Counted from the stretch's first letter, positions 12,111-50,315 are shown. The stretch is DNA of 64,000 nt from Chrysomallon squamiferum (GCA_012295275.1 CM022671.1:7089727-7153726); one strand, 5' to 3'. Numbers and translations: made by a program. The notes: a model not told the origin generated them from the letters alone.

Positions 12111-13804
12111 ATGAGGCTGCCACGATGTTTCTCTGAGGACTCGTTATCTTATTGTCACACTTTATTATTAACAATGGATTTCTTGCTAGTGACGATAGAA
12201 GTATGTACAATATGTATTTAGGCTATTTGTTCGGACGAACACAGCTGCACGTTAACAATACCAAGAATTAACGAATCATTTCGTTACTTTGGAAATATAA
12301 AAGAGATTTTCGATATTTTATCTTATCTGTTGTGAGGTGAACAATTCAGGCGTAGAGGAGAAACTAATTACCAATCGATACAGAGCATCGGCTTTTATCT
12401 ACATTAGCGGAGCGATGGAAGGCAATTACATCGATCAGAATAACAAAACGGTTCGAGATTTATTAGAGTTATCGTTACTTATTGTTTTACGTCCATCATT
12501 TCATACGTTTAGTAGTCTTCTTCTTTCTATCTACCTCATTTTTTTATTTTTTATTTATTTTATTTTTTTTATTTTTTTTAATAATAATAATTACAAATAA
12601 TTTTATTTATTTATTTATTATTGTTTTATTTTTCATGTTAATTTTATCAATATTTTTATACGTGGATTTAGTGATCAAATTAAATGCGTGCAACAAACCC
12701 TAGTTTGCGTGTGCGTGTGTGTGTAAAACTGATTTGTATGTATATACTTTACCGTATTTCATCTTTAAAATAAGTAACTCGAGGACAGAGCACTGTTAGT
12801 TTCAGTCTTCTTTAACGCTTTCACTGAAACATATCCCGTTCTAACCTGTGTGCGACTGTTATTCAAATACCACAGTATGCGATTTTTGTTCTCTGGATAG
12901 GTACATGTAAAAGATTGTTAAAAATAAAAATATAATAGCATGACATGATGGAGCGAGTTTATATATATATTTATTTATTTATTGCCGATCATTTGTTTGA
13001 CTTTCAGTTTATGGCTCTTACGCTCTTCAGTGATGCTGCGTTCCTCAAAAACAGCGGACTTTAGATTATTATTTCCTTTTCGAACCAGTCCCCATAAACA
13101 GTTTTATCGGTAGCTATATATAGTCTGTGTCATCGTGCCTTTGTGAAAACTATAATAAAGATCCGTTTTAACAATGTGACAAAGATAATCCAAAAATGGG
13201 TGCAGCGAATTTCGTAATACGTTCCACAATAAAGGATGTTAAAGGGTCGTTTAGTTAAGTGATCGAATACCGTTACCGCTTTCAATCAAAGTGTGACAAT
13301 AAAAAAATAATGTCTCAAAATATTTCAATGGCGTCATTTGACCCCTTGACGATTGAAGTCGTGACGTTATAACGTTCTTCAAAGAAAGCCGGTTCGCCCA
13401 GTACGTTCTGACATCATAACTAAAGACAAACGCCGCCCACCAGATTTCTGTTGTTATACTTCCTTCTTAGAGTGGATAATAAAATTAAATAAATATAATA
13501 ATTTTTTTTTTTTTTTTTTAAATGAAAAAAAAAAAAAAAAAAAAAAGGAATCTGCTAAAACTTACCTTCAGAGTAGGCACATATTTAGATTATTTTTCGT
13601 AATACTAAAGGTATACTTTACACTTACTAAAATAAAATAAAATAAAAATATTGGAAAAAAAAGAAAAGGAAGGTTTAATGTATCAGATTCTTCTACAGTA
13701 GTTGGGTTAGATGATATATTAGTTTTATTTAGATCATTATTGTATATTCTTCATTTACATATTTGAAACAAAGAAAAAAAATTAATGTTAACATTAGAAA
13801 ACGA

Positions 13805-13837
<33 letters not shown>

Positions 13838-14011
13838 GTTATTATTCATTAATTTGAATGAAAAAAAAAATCTTAAAGGATAAAATATAACTCGACAATT
13901 ATACACCCTTACGATTTTGTTAATAGACTGAACTTCTTTTTGTATTTAAATTAGCAACCCTGGGACGGCCTAGTTTCTTATTTCAGTTACTGTCCTTCAC
14001 CTTGTTACTGT

Positions 14012-14019
14012 TATATAAG
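14012..14019 (+). promoter_or_regulatory. Possible TATA box upstream of IMPDH exon 1
   Basis: TATATAAG followed by CGGCG lies 59 bases before the IMPDH ATG. A start site 25-30 bases downstream would leave a 5' UTR of about 30 nt. This competes with the model in which the ttttcag just before the ATG is a real 3' splice site joined to an upstream exon. Both could be used as alternative starts. Confidence 0.35.
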
Positions 14020-14070
14020 CGGCGAACCTTTTCCATGTGTTAAATTTACTTAACTGTTCATATTTTCAGT

Positions 14071-37653
<23,583 letters not shown>

Positions 37654-38693
37654 CAGTTAACCGAGGCCGGTCAGGCTTTGCCAGTGATGCGACGTCGCAA
37701 ACATACTGCCACGCCCGCATCCTGACCAACACCTGTCCACCCTCACAACAAACACTGTCGCTACGCACTACCATTTGAGCTGAGCTGGGCTGGGCTGAGA
37801 GGCGATAAGACAGGAAGGGTTCGTCTCTGACGACAAGAGGACAAAAGAAGTGAAACAGGTTTACTTCGTCTTGTTAATTCAAATCCGTTCTCCAGCGTCC
37901 TTTTATCGTTTGCCAGTTTAAAAAGATTTGGCTTAATTCATTATTTGATCATCTCTGGATGAGAGATGTAAGCTGTAGCTATTTCGAAATGCAACTTAAC
38001 TGAGGAATGTAATACTAAAATGCTATTATTAATTTAGGATAGGTAGAATAATGCATTTAATTTTTTAAAACATTATCTTTTTTTTTTTTTTTCATTTTTT
38101 CATTATTATTCCACAAAGCAAACAATTACAATAAAATTAGGCTTATTGTCCATGCTTATCTCTTACACTTGAAACTTGCAGTATGTTTGCAATTTGTTTG
38201 AGATAAAATGTGTATGTGTTGGTGGGTGTATTACATAAATACACATAGCCACAAGCATACACATCAAGACATATGAACACATCCAGAACAGATATGCAGA
38301 TACATACCTATCTACTTATCAAGGCAGACACACACTCAGACAGACAGACAGACAGACAAACATACACACACAAAAAACACACACACACACACATGCACAC
38401 TTATCCACATATTGTTACCTTAACATAAACGTAATCTCACAAACATACAGACACACCTCCATACATACACACCTTCATACATACACACCTTCATACATAC
38501 ACATCAGAACACATTCAGCAAAGACACTCAGATGCATACACGTCAAGACTTTGCCAGTCTGTTTTTAATTCTTCATTGTATTTTTTCAATATTTTAGTTT
38601 TTTCCTCATCCAGTTCTGACACTTGTCTTTGGAAACTGTCAAAGTTTTTTTTTTTTTTTTTTTTTTTTTAACTCTCAAAGACATTACTTTATT

Positions 38694-38759
<66 letters not shown>

Positions 38760-41700
38760 TTAAAGGTGTATTATTGCAGTCTAATGCTATATGTGAAAAA
38801 AATATTTCCATATTTTCAGCAGCATTTCATATTAGTCTTTTTTCTTTTTCTTTTTTTTTTCAAATTGTGTTAAGTGGATGTCTAAATATCTACATTTATT
38901 TTTAGATGGTGTTATGTATGTGGTTGTTATAAATGTCAATAATATGTTAATAATATATGTATATAAAACAGAAGTTGAAATTAAACACTTATTTTTGGTT
39001 AACAGTAAGAGTTAAAAAATAAAGTTTCATCAATTATATAATTATGATGTTATACCTTTTCCAAAGATAGGTACAATGCTGTACTGCATACGCCAGTATT
39101 AAATAAATATTAAATACATTATTTCTTCATTCCTTTACTCCTTCCTTCCTTGAACAAATAGATGAACATCAGAATGTCTTTCACTTCATTTACGCAAAAC
39201 AGAATGTTGATTTATTCAGCATAATCAGTGACAATCATTGCAAATATACATATTCACTCGGTATAACTTGAAACTGTTATTTGTATATTTTAATTCGAAA
39301 ATGAATTTAACAGCAGATCTAGTTGACATAATTATTGCTTGTCAGTTCGAACTGTTTGCATAGCTGTAATATTTTAATATTGTATCGTTTTCAAATAACT
39401 GACCAGTTTCAATGTTAGGTACCTAAATTACTGTCAGCAGTCACTTATATTATCTATTACATAAAGTTGGATGTTTTTAATTTAAAGCAGCATTTCTGAT
39501 ATATAATATAAAGCAAATTAATAATATTTTACAAATTTTGAAAACAAAAACAAAATTTAAAGTATGACACTGTATTAAACTATAAAACGATATTTAAGAA
39601 ATGATAATAAATGAAAAAAAATGAAAAAATGGATGTCTTTATTGACATATGGGTTTTGGGGTTTTTTTTTACTGAATTAATTAATACAGAATTTGATGCC
39701 TTCCAAATATATATATAAAGTCATATATTGTATTTATTTTAATAATTTTTTCATAAACAAAAGATATTCTGGTTAAATTTTGAATAATTTAAACTCTCTT
39801 CTGTGTTAAACTGAACTGCAACAGTAAAAACATCCAAGTGTTTTTTTATGAAACCCATTGCAAGGAATGATTATTTTTAACATATTATTACAAAAGCCAG
39901 AATTTATTCTATTTAATTTATTGTGAGGACACAGGAAATATTAAACTTACAGCTTGATCCTACATTATCTTAGCCATGAACTTTTTTGCATTTATGAATA
40001 GTTAATTTTTGACTAGCAATACAGGTGCAATAATAATTCTGGTAGCCATTTTGGATATGCATGTCTTGTCTTTTTTCCTTTTTTTAAAACAGGATTCTTT
40101 AATCTCTTTTGAGTGAAAAGTGACTGAGATTTTGTAAATAGTTCTGTTTCATTTTTGTCTTTATAATTTTGAAATTACTTGTTTCTTCAGTATAATGTTT
40201 AATATCAGTTTTTACCATTTACTGTGAAATCATGGAATATTTAATTGTATGAGAAATATATTGCAAACTTGGGACCAGAAGCGATCTGGGTTTCTGAAAT
40301 TTCTTTCCTGTTTTGAATAAATGATCTGGTACATTGTGTTATAGTAATAAGTAATTGTCTTGTATCTATTGCACAAAAATGTAACATGTGTTTTGCTCAG
40401 TATTTTTATTTTTTCATTCTCATAGACTGGTGCTCAGTTCTCTGTTTTGCTCTTTTGGGCTTTTTCATGTTATCTTGATATTAACTGGACCATGAAAGAA
40501 TATTTAACTTTTTCTTAATTGCTTTTTTTGTAATATATCATCTATTTTTTTCTTTTTTTTTTCTGATTTATTTTTTTTTTTTTTTTTTTTCTTTTTTTTT
40601 TCTTACAGGATAACAAATAAATTTAAATATTATTTATCATAATTTTCATTGACTGTTCCAAAAACATAATGGAGAAAAGCTTTTGCTTTCTTATTGTATA
40701 AAAATATATATAACTTTTTTTTTTTTTTTTAAATTGTTTTTGTATAATAAATGTACTGTATATTTTATGATTGCTGTATATGATGATAAATGTTTAAATT
40801 TGTTTAATAATGTTGTGGTAATGGTTTGTGTAAATAACAATAATAGTGAAATAAAATTTTTTAAAGGTTGTTAATAAAAACATTTTTGAAAAGTAAAGAA
40901 AGTTGAAATAATGGTAGTAAAAGTTTCAAACTTTTAAAAATATTAACTGTTGGTTTATAACTGGAGTGTGAGGGGATCTGGGTCATAATATATAGAAATA
41001 ATATTTCATTTTATTATTTTTTTATTTTTTATAGTCCATTGATCATTTATAGAGTGAACAATTTCATGATTAAGGAGCAATAAGATTGATTTGATTAATT
41101 ATGAGAAATCAAAGATATTGTTTGGAAATAACATTTTAAAGATAATGTTTGAATTTTATTATTCTGGCAGTTGGTTAATCAGGGGTATTTTGAATCCATA
41201 GGCATTACTTCTTTAAGATATTCCCACTTGTCTCAATAATAATTTAATACTGGTATTATTACTATTGTTCTTTTGGAGTTTTTTAAACTTTAATTTATTC
41301 AGATATGAGTATACATACAGTGGTTTATCAGTATTTGATGATGTAAATAAAGTAATTAAGATTTTTTGATCTTTATTCAATAATTATATTTTTTTATTGA
41401 TGATTTTACTTCTCATTTTAATCATTACTCTTTTAGGACATGGAATAAAATATAAAATCATCTTGCATTCTATGGTTTGATTTACATTAACATGAGCTGA
41501 AACTTTTTTTTTTTTTTTTTTTTTTTTAAATGGGCAGATTGTGTGCATTGGTTAAAAAAAGTATTTGTCTGAAGGTTGATGTCATGAAAATTACTCTTCT
41601 TTATGGTTTCTAGTTAATATTGTTTTCTTGTTTTTTAGTTGTTTTTTTAAAGTTGTTGATGCCACTGAAATCACTGGTTCTTATTTACACTGCTTTAACA

Positions 41701-44700
41701 CCCTTCTGTGAGATGGGAAAGTTATACAGAGGTTTTTTTTAAAGACAAATTCTGTTCTGCAATTTTTTCAGACATTTTCATATTGAAGCTTGTTTAAATA
41801 ATATTTTATAATTAGCTTTAAGACAGACATTTCAATATTTAAAATACTGTATGGCTGTTAGTAAGTTAGTTGTTGTATAATAGTTTGTCTTAAATATTTA
41901 GACTGGGATTTTTATAATAATGTAAAACTGGCGTAAATAGGTTTATGATGCATCATTTTGTTTCAAAAATAACAGATTTTGAGGCTGATAATTTTGGTCC
42001 AGTTATTATAAGATTTTGACTTTCCTGAAACGATTTGGAAATCTTGATTGCCTGTGTTTTGATGTTGTATATTTTTGTGGAGGGGCATTAGCTTTACGAA
42101 TTGTGATGTTTTTGAAATATATTTTTAGTTTACAGCAAATTAAATGTACTGTTTTATGTAGTCAAATAAAAATTAATATGTCAGTGACTGGTATCTATTA
42201 TTTTTATAGACATAAGTTTTGTCTTTTTCAAATTTTTACATTTTATATGTATTTTGTGAAGAGTCTATTAAAGCACTGAATTGTTTGTTTTAAAAGTTAT
42301 TGCTACAAACTGAAACTAGCTAAGTTAACTTTATCTAGTTATTTAATTGCTTTCTGTTACTGTTTGATGACATTCTTTAGAAATCCAGACAGAAACCTTG
42401 TAAATATATTTGTTTTCCATTATATTTATCAAGCATTGGTAATGCAGTATGAAAATACTTAAAATTTTGCTTTAAAAAGATTGTTATTTGTGATTTATGT
42501 TGTTTTGGGGGGAGTTTTTCATTGTTGTTTTTTATTTTATTATCTTTTTTTTTTTTTTTAACTGAAAACACTAAGATGGTAAATATTTGTTTCAGTTAAA
42601 GAAATTGTTCAGATATTTCCAAATTTAAATGTAGAAAAATTGAAAATTAAGATAATTTCCAAATACATTTTTTCATTATTGTATTAAAATATGCATTAAC
42701 AGTCACAAAATTTGTACCTAAATCTTAAGAACTGTATTATCTTATTTGGTTGCAGAAAGTATCTTTTGAAAACCATAGACTTTTGTTAAATTTAAAAACT
42801 TTGCCCTCTATATATTTATAGAAGGTGTATTTTAAATGTCTAAAATGTTTGTTCAATTTTAAAAACTGTTACTTTACATGTTATGGAAAGGGTATTTTTA
42901 AAAAAAGATGTTTTATCTGAATTGATAATTCAAGGTCTCATTGAGTCATTGTTAATAAGGCCCACTGTTTCTGTTATCCATAGTATATTATATGTGCCTT
43001 TTTTTTGTCGTCTTTGTTTGTTTTGTTTTTTGTTTTTCTTTTGGGAATAATAAACACCAGATCCAGGGTTTAAAAATGGTTGTATCATAGTGGTGGATAT
43101 AATTTTCAAAATGAATAGAATTTTGTTGTCTAGAAAAAAACTTCTTATCATCAAAAGATATTGTAAGCACTGGATCTGTGTTTGGGATGATGATGATGAT
43201 GATTATTTTCTTGTCAAAGTATATCCTACTTGTGATCTCATGTTCAAACATTCTTTTTCAGAATTGATTTCATAATATTTCTGTGTACCAATGTTGAATC
43301 AGCATATATTAAAACATCTTCTTGTCTAAAATGTTTTCTTTATTTTTATTTTTTAATGATTAATGCAGCAGTGTGTTTTTATTTTTTAATTTTTTCATTA
43401 ACAGTTATGACAGAATAAAGAAAAATAAATCTCAAATTTTAACATTTTTTCTTTACACTTTCTTTCATGTCTTTGACTAAACATTTATTTTGATTTCAGA
43501 CCTAAGCATCTATTTGTAATTTATAACTGAAATTAATTTGGAATAGTTAAAAGTAGATATACTCTGTAGATAGTGTGTATTATTTGTGTCAGTAATATAT
43601 ACAAAAATAACACAAATAATAACAAAAACATAATAATAATAATTTTACTATATAAAATGTTGTGTTCAGTTTTCTGTTTCAGCCATTACTAGATATTTTA
43701 TAGCATCAAAGACAACAGAAATAATGAAATCTCAAATTGTGGACTTCTGAATGCGTAAAGAGAATTGGAAAAAATAAAGAGACTTTATCTAGACTTTATT
43801 TGGACTAAATAAAACATATTGTTCAATGTATATAGACTGATGAAGGTCTGTTGATAATAAAAATTATCTATCTTATTATTTGTTAAAATAAATATTTTCT
43901 TTCCACTGTAAATACCTAATGTTTATTTTGTTGAATGTTAAGTTTGACAGTAATTGTATTAAATATAATCTAATAATGTAATAAAATCTACTGATATTAC
44001 TAATATATGTGTTATTGCATTTTGTAACAGCTATTTAGTCTGTTGTTTTTTAACTGTTTGCCATCAATATTGCAAATGTGCATGCTAAATTTCATAATGA
44101 TCTTTTTGCTATTGTTTATTAAATTCCATACTAATCTTGTATCAAATATAATTAAATATTTATTACAGAAACTACAATTACAGTTTTGGTTGTGACTGTG
44201 AATAAGTTTCACAGTAATATTGTTTCTTGTATAAAAAGTATAACTAAATGGTGTTATTTCTTCGGATCAAGTCGGTCACTTTAATGGCATTTTATTTGCA
44301 AAGTAATGTTCATTAGTCTGATAACTCTGCATAGGAATTGTTTATAAAAGTAATAAAACAACTAGAATCAGATTCATTTAAGTCTTAATGTTCATAATGT
44401 AGACAATATTCGATTATTGAGCTGGTTCTGAGAACAGCTATAATTTTTTTTTTTTTTTTTTTAATGTCTTTGATTACTGTATATAGGTATTTTGTACATT
44501 TGTGTTTCTGATGTTTATAAAATACTATACACTATACAGTGAGTTGTAATTTGGATTATTTTGGAGTAAAGGTGCCACAGCCAGAGGCAAGAAAATATCA
44601 GTGTTTTTAATAATAATAATAATAATAATAATACAAACAAAAATTAATTAAATAAATAAAACACAAGTGAGCAGTTTTGGAAACAGCTTAACAGTGCCTT

Positions 44701-45434
44701 TAATAAAACTACCAATTTCCAAAAATCATTTAAGCTGGACAGTTTCCATTTATTTTCCTCTAATTATTACCATATATTCACTAAAATTATATATATATAT
44801 ATATATATATTTTTAAAAATTTAATTTATTTTTTTTTTTTTTTATTTTTTATAAAAAAGAATTATTATTTTTATATATATATATTTTTTTTATTATTATT
44901 ATTTATTTATTATTATTATTCATTTTTGTTTTTTTTAAATGTAAAATTTTTTTTTTAATAATTTTCTCATGCAAATAAATTGAAACCTTGCTCTGATACA
45001 TCATAATAAAATATTTTTATTCTGAAACATATGTTCAAAGAGTTTTTTTTTTTCTCTGGTTTTCTCTCTAACATTACATTAAATTTTAAAATATTATTCT
45101 GGTTGTTTGAATGATATTAGCCTAAATACGATTTGTATACTTTGTAATGTTTTTGTGTTAATACCAGCCTTTGCTAATAATAAAGTTTTACAGTGAAATA
45201 ACAAGACACAGAGGATCTATATCAGCTACCAATTTAATTTATTATCTTAAAAATGTCCAGTTTACATAGTATACGGTTTATTTTGAATTTCTCAGTGTGC
45301 TGTCTTATTGTTATTATTATTGTTATTTATAATTATGTTAATGGATTTGTATAAGAATATACGTTTCTGCAGCAATATTAATCATGAAGTTATTAACACT
45401 TTAAATTATTTCTTTTAACATTATGATAAAAAAT

Positions 45435-45487
<53 letters not shown>

Positions 45488-45690
45488 TTTATTAAAGATT
45501 TTACTTCAAAATATTTTCCGCTAAAAACTAAAAAACGTCCTTCGATTCTTCAGTATTTTAGTATTTTTATAGACATTTATTTTGTATGTACTATATGTAT
45601 ATTTAAATATATGTTTATTGTATTTTGTTGTTAAAATTATGTAGTTTCTGTATTAAATTTGTACAATGAAAAGAAAAAGGATTTGTTCTC
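37654..45690 (+). other. Probable long 3' UTR of IMPDH, then unassigned AT-rich DNA
   Basis: The first 200 bases after the TGA are GC-rich (GAGCTGAGCTGGGCTGG type). The sequence then becomes strongly T-over-C biased on the plus strand for nearly 8 kb. Poly(A) signals are seen at 38130-38135 and again as late as 45179-45184. No exon with coding character or good splice pairs was found. Microsatellites include (CA)n-rich 38330-38520, (TTA)n 38699-38759 and (TTA)n 45436-45487. The true transcript end cannot be fixed by eye. Confidence 0.5.
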
Positions 45691-46315
45691 ATTGACACTT
45701 GTATGCGTATATTCTATATGGATATATATTAAAACTAATAACATTAATAATTTCTACAACTAGCAATGGCCAACAGGAACGGTAACTCGTAACGGCACAA
45801 ATTACGTCACGGAAAAAAAGCCTCAAGAAATTTCGCCTATTTAATGGGTGCAAACAATCCCTAAATATTCTTTTCGCTGGGTTCTGGGGGGAAGGTTGAC
45901 AACTACAAAAGTTAATACATTAATCTTATTCCGCATTATAATTTCAGTTTATTATGCACGCATTTACATCAAAATAATCCAGTTTGAAAAGTTTGATTAA
46001 GTTGAAAAACTAGAAAAGCGCGTGACATCATGGTTTGGTTATATGAACAACCTTACCTTTATCAGTGTGAATCATGAAATTTTAATTTATTTTATTAAAT
46101 TATTTAAATCATCCTTAGACCATTTTGGGCGATCTAACCATAAAACAACAAAAATAAAACGGTTACAAGCACAGACACATTTAAAAAAAAAAAAAAAAAA
46201 ATTGGACTTAGAATATGCGTAATATATTTAAATTATTTATTATTATGAGTAAAGATATACTTTATTTCATCGTAGAATACATAATGCTTACGTTTGCGCC
46301 CTTTATTATCAAACG

Positions 46316-46576
46316 CTAGGCAACCAAGTGCTGTGGAGCGAAAATTTGGTCAATAAACTGACCTTCTTTAATATTTTTCTGTGTCAATTTTGCCCACAGA
46401 GTACAATATTTATTGCTAAGATCTCGGAAGGAGATTTCAAACTGAATGATTCTTTTACCCTTGGTTATAATAATGTTAATTATTTCTTTTGTCGTTTTGA
46501 ATAAATAATGTGTCAGTACTTTTGAGTTGTTTTTAACTTTAGCGTCACTGAAAACATAACAGCTGTTGTTGTCCAT
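46316..46576 (-). CDS. Hypothetical 86-residue open frame
   Basis: Starts MDNNSCYVFSDAKVK, ends IFAPQHLVA, then a stop. It is not dominated by a microsatellite, has a mixed amino-acid composition (RIIQFEISFRDLSNKY, CTLWAKLTQKNIKE) and lies in a CpG-containing island. I recognise no family. In DNA this AT-rich several frames of this length are expected by chance, so it may be noise. If real, it would be transcribed away from SEPHS2. Confidence 0.2.
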   Translation of the reverse strand: MDNNSCYVFSDAKVKNNSKVLTHYLFKTTKEIINIIITKGKRIIQFEISFRDLSNKYCTLWAKLTQKNIKEGQFIDQIFAPQHLVA

Positions 46577-47989
46577 ATAATATATTAATAATTAATAATA
46601 ATACGCTTCGGTTATCGGCAACAAAGAAATAAGGCATTACCAAAGACGCTGTATCACTAGAACGGCTCACTAAGTCTCTTTTGTGTAAACAGAAACAACC
46701 TGTGCACCTGGTGGGGGCTTGATCTAAGATAAAAAGGGAGATAATCCACATTCCAGACTCTGCCTGTCAATGATACTAGAGATGTGATACTAAAAAGTAA
46801 AGGTATGTAAAAATATAATTTAAAAAAATGAAGTGCCGACGATAGCATTAGACCAACCAGGCAACCATCTATGGATCAGTCGTCTGAGGAGAGGATTACT
46901 GATCTTTAAGATTCACAGTTTATTATAAACTATTGTCGTAAAACATAACAAAATTAAAATATACAAGTATCATTTCATTAATTGTTCAAAATAGTTTACA
47001 GATACTTCATTGTTATTTTATAACCAGTTTACTGTTTTCAGTCCTAAGAGAACTGTTAAATCAATTTCGCATGTTTTCAAACGAAAGCCAATATTCCCCT
47101 AAAGCATGATGTAATACGGTCACTGATATTTTAATTAATACTGTGCTTTTAATAATGGTGTAGTTGATATTTCACATTAATTATTCTTACAATTTTTTTT
47201 TTTTTTACTTTTTTTTTTTTTTTTTTTTTAAGGTGATGTGGGTGGGTATACAACTATCTTCCCCTGCCTATGACACAAAATAGTCTGTCGCTGGCTCTAA
47301 CGATATTCCATAGAATAAGTACATTTTTCAACTAATATTATCAATCATCATTGTTTATTGATTGTTCTAAACAAAATTAACTACTTTATCTCAGAACCAT
47401 GCTTCATGTGACAGAGACTCTGTATCTCATCGTAAATAAAAGCAACGATGAGGCTGCATGTAAGAACACCATCTACTGTGTATTGTATATTAATTTAAAA
47501 TAATAGTTTAGATAAGCACAGATATTAGACAGCAAAGATATTTGTTGTAGAACAAACACGTTATGCATCGAGTATTTCTTTTTACAATGTACACAAACTT
47601 GTTGGAAATTACTGCTGGTGGTGTTGGGTAGTTCGTATCTGCATTAATGTGTAACAAAAGAAAAACATTATTTGCTTTTATCGCTACATGACACAGTGAT
47701 GCAGTTTCTGTGTCTTTTTCTTTCTTTCTTTTTTATTTCTTTTTTTAATTTTTAATTATTTATTTTTATTATTAATAATGTCAAATTGAAATTATTATTA
47801 TTATTATTATTATTATTTTAACTATTTCTTTTCTAGATGTGATTTCGTTTCATTTTATTTATTGATTTAATTTAATTTAATTTAATTTTTTTTAAATTAT
47901 TTTTGTCAGTTTATTTATTTACACTGAAATATTAATTTGAATATTAATTTATTTTATTTATCTTTCATTTATTTCATATTAGTCCTTTT

Positions 47990-48017
47990 CTTTATTTCTG
48001 TTTTGTTTTATTTTATT

Positions 48018-48074
<57 letters not shown>

Positions 48075-48145
48075 TTTGTTTGTTTGTTTGTTTGTTTGTT
48101 TGTTTGTTTGTTTGCATGTTTGTTTGTTTGCTTGCTTGTTTGTTC
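47990..48145. repeat. Compound (TTTTA)n-(TTTA)n-(TTTG)n microsatellite
   Basis: The repeat unit changes stepwise along one array: TTTTA to about 48040, TTTA to 48075, then TTTG with TTGC variants to 48145. The order suggests successive point changes fixed by replication slippage. Confidence 0.9.
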
Positions 48146-49274
48146 TGTACCTTTGGTAAACAGTTCCACAGAACTCATTTTTCAAGTATAAGTTCCCTTT
48201 GATCCACTTTTCAAGTGAGGGTATCATCACTCTCCAGGTGACTTACTGTCGATGTATTCAAGGTATGCCATCCAAACGTACGTTGCAAAGGAGTTACCTT
48301 TTTTTCCTTCGAACCTTTTCGTTTTTACATTTACTACAGCGATATTATTCAATATATGCACATATATTCTTCACGTGGTTCGGTCTTGACAACATATATA
48401 TATATTGGCATAAGATCGAAAATGTTTTTATACCAACTTTAAAAAGATCAGAATAAACGAAAATCTATAATTTCGTTTGTTTATAAAAGACAATTTAAAA
48501 TTTGTACTCTGATTTTAACATTATTTTGTGATACTTTATATTTCTTTGGACAATGCAGAATACAAAGCCTGTAGAACTTTCAAGAACACATTTTTTTTTT
48601 TTTTAATTTTAACTAAGGTCACACTAACACAGCCATTTTATCAATGTACTTCCATTAAACAGCTGAAATTAAACAAATCAGTGCGCTTAAAAGCTATACA
48701 AATATTCAAAATAGTTACGCTTTCTTCATCGTAGACAGTCTATTCTAGCTTCTACAATAAATAATAAATGAAAATAAAAAACGCAAGTTAGATCCTGAAA
48801 ATAAATTCGCTCATGTTTTCGTTTATTTTTCTTTATTTTGTTCCAGTCGTTAAGAAACTTGAAAAAATACAAGTACTGAGGTATATCAAAATTAGTTAGA
48901 GCATAACGTCAGACGTAAGCGTACATGGATATTTATAAAAGTTACGCATTTTTCGTCAAGGAATTGGTCTATCCCTGTTTCTATAAATAACTATCAGACG
49001 AAAGAAAAATTAATAGTAAAAATGTAAATTATAATAAAAATTAGAGTAAAAGTTTAAATAATAATAATAATAATAAAAATAATAATAATAATAACAATAA
49101 TAATAATAATAAATTAATAAATGAATGAATAAATTAAAAATAGAATAATAACTATAAAATGTCTTCTTATTATTCTTTTCATTATTGTCGTTGTTAATAT
49201 TTATTTAAGTATTTATTTTTTAGGACTCTAAATAGTACTATTATTGTTGTTATGCTATTACTACAACTAGGCCT

Positions 49275-49306
<32 letters not shown>

Positions 49307-50244
49307 ATAATAATAATAATAATAAACAAATTATAATAACTACGCAATTAACTTTATTTTACTTTTATTGTTCAATATGAACTAGATTTCGACAAAACAC
49401 TTCCCTATGCGTATTAAAAGTATTCTAGTTAATTCAAAACAAAGTTTTTAGATATTTATTTTTGGTTGACAGCCTTAAATTAGCTTTTAAGTAAAAATAT
49501 ATAAATAATAGAAGCCAAAAGAATCATTATGTGTCTTTTAGTGGCGATTTGATGTAAGATTTGTATATGGTTTATTTTCAACTTCTGTCATTATTAATTT
49601 TATTTATGTATTTCTGTAATCAGGCTAGCTATTTTTAGTCAGAACGTAGAAGGTCAAGGCCGAGTACGTTTAAGTGAATGATATAAAAACTGAATTGTGG
49701 AAGTCACGGAATATATTTAATCGTCAGTTCATATAAATGAAAATTAATTAACGTTCTTCTTTTCTTCTTCTTCCTTCTTGTTATAAAGTGATAATCAGGT
49801 TTGAAATAATGAAGACTGAGTAATTAACAAAATTATATATTTTAATATATTTTTTTTTTTTTTTTTTTTTATTATTATTTTATCAACTGATTTGAATATG
49901 TTTTTTGGCGGATATAAACTTCTTCAGTTTTCGTTTATCTCCTGCTTTTCGCAAATACTTTGTTTATGTTTTTAAAAAAGACCTGAAAACAATACCGAAA
50001 TAAAAATTTGCCTGTCAAGGATAGGGCTAAATGAAGGATTACAAAATGTAATAAAATTTATAAACTAAAATATCACTGAATCATTAAATACATTAATTAT
50101 TGGTGGATTCATTTTTACAAACTATATTTTAGAGAAAATTTTTATTTTCAATTTTTGTTTTTTATTTTAAATTATTAATAAATACAATTCGAAAATAAAG
50201 ATATATGGCTTATGTACATACATAACTTCTCCCTTGCAGCAAAA

Positions 50245-50315
50245 ACGTCACATGACACATGTACTTTTTCATTTGCATCCGGGCAACGGGAACTAACTAG
50301 GGAGGTCGCCATTTA
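50245..50315 (+). promoter_or_regulatory. Putative SEPHS2 core promoter
   Basis: In sequence order: ACGTCA (CRE half-site, 50245-50250), ATTTGCAT (octamer-like, 50271-50278) and CGCCATTTA (YY1-like, 50307-50315). The cluster is embedded in a short CpG-containing stretch about 150-230 bases before the ATG. A YY1-like element at this distance is common at housekeeping start sites. Motif matches only; no direct evidence. Confidence 0.4.

Larger units (their letters stand above)
6668..14069. other. Intergenic region between the optineurin-like gene and IMPDH
   Basis: This 7.4 kb separates two divergent genes. It holds many microsatellites: poly-A 7978-8005, (TTA)n then (TTTA)n 8084-8190, (CA)n 8368-8419, (AAT)n 10817-10870, (TA)n 11793-11822, and (AGT)n 12066-12110. 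Two stretches stand out as less AT-rich and CpG-containing. One is 9170-9850, which starts with paired ATTGG motifs and ends in an open frame with a splice donor. The other is 13330-13440. No tRNA or other RNA gene was recognised. Short open frames elsewhere follow the microsatellites and look spurious. Confidence 0.7.

Noticed and set aside
42016-42279. 87-codon frame after IMPDH
   Set aside because: Composition (Phe, Leu, Cys, Tyr) follows the T-rich strand bias; no homologue or splice signals seen.
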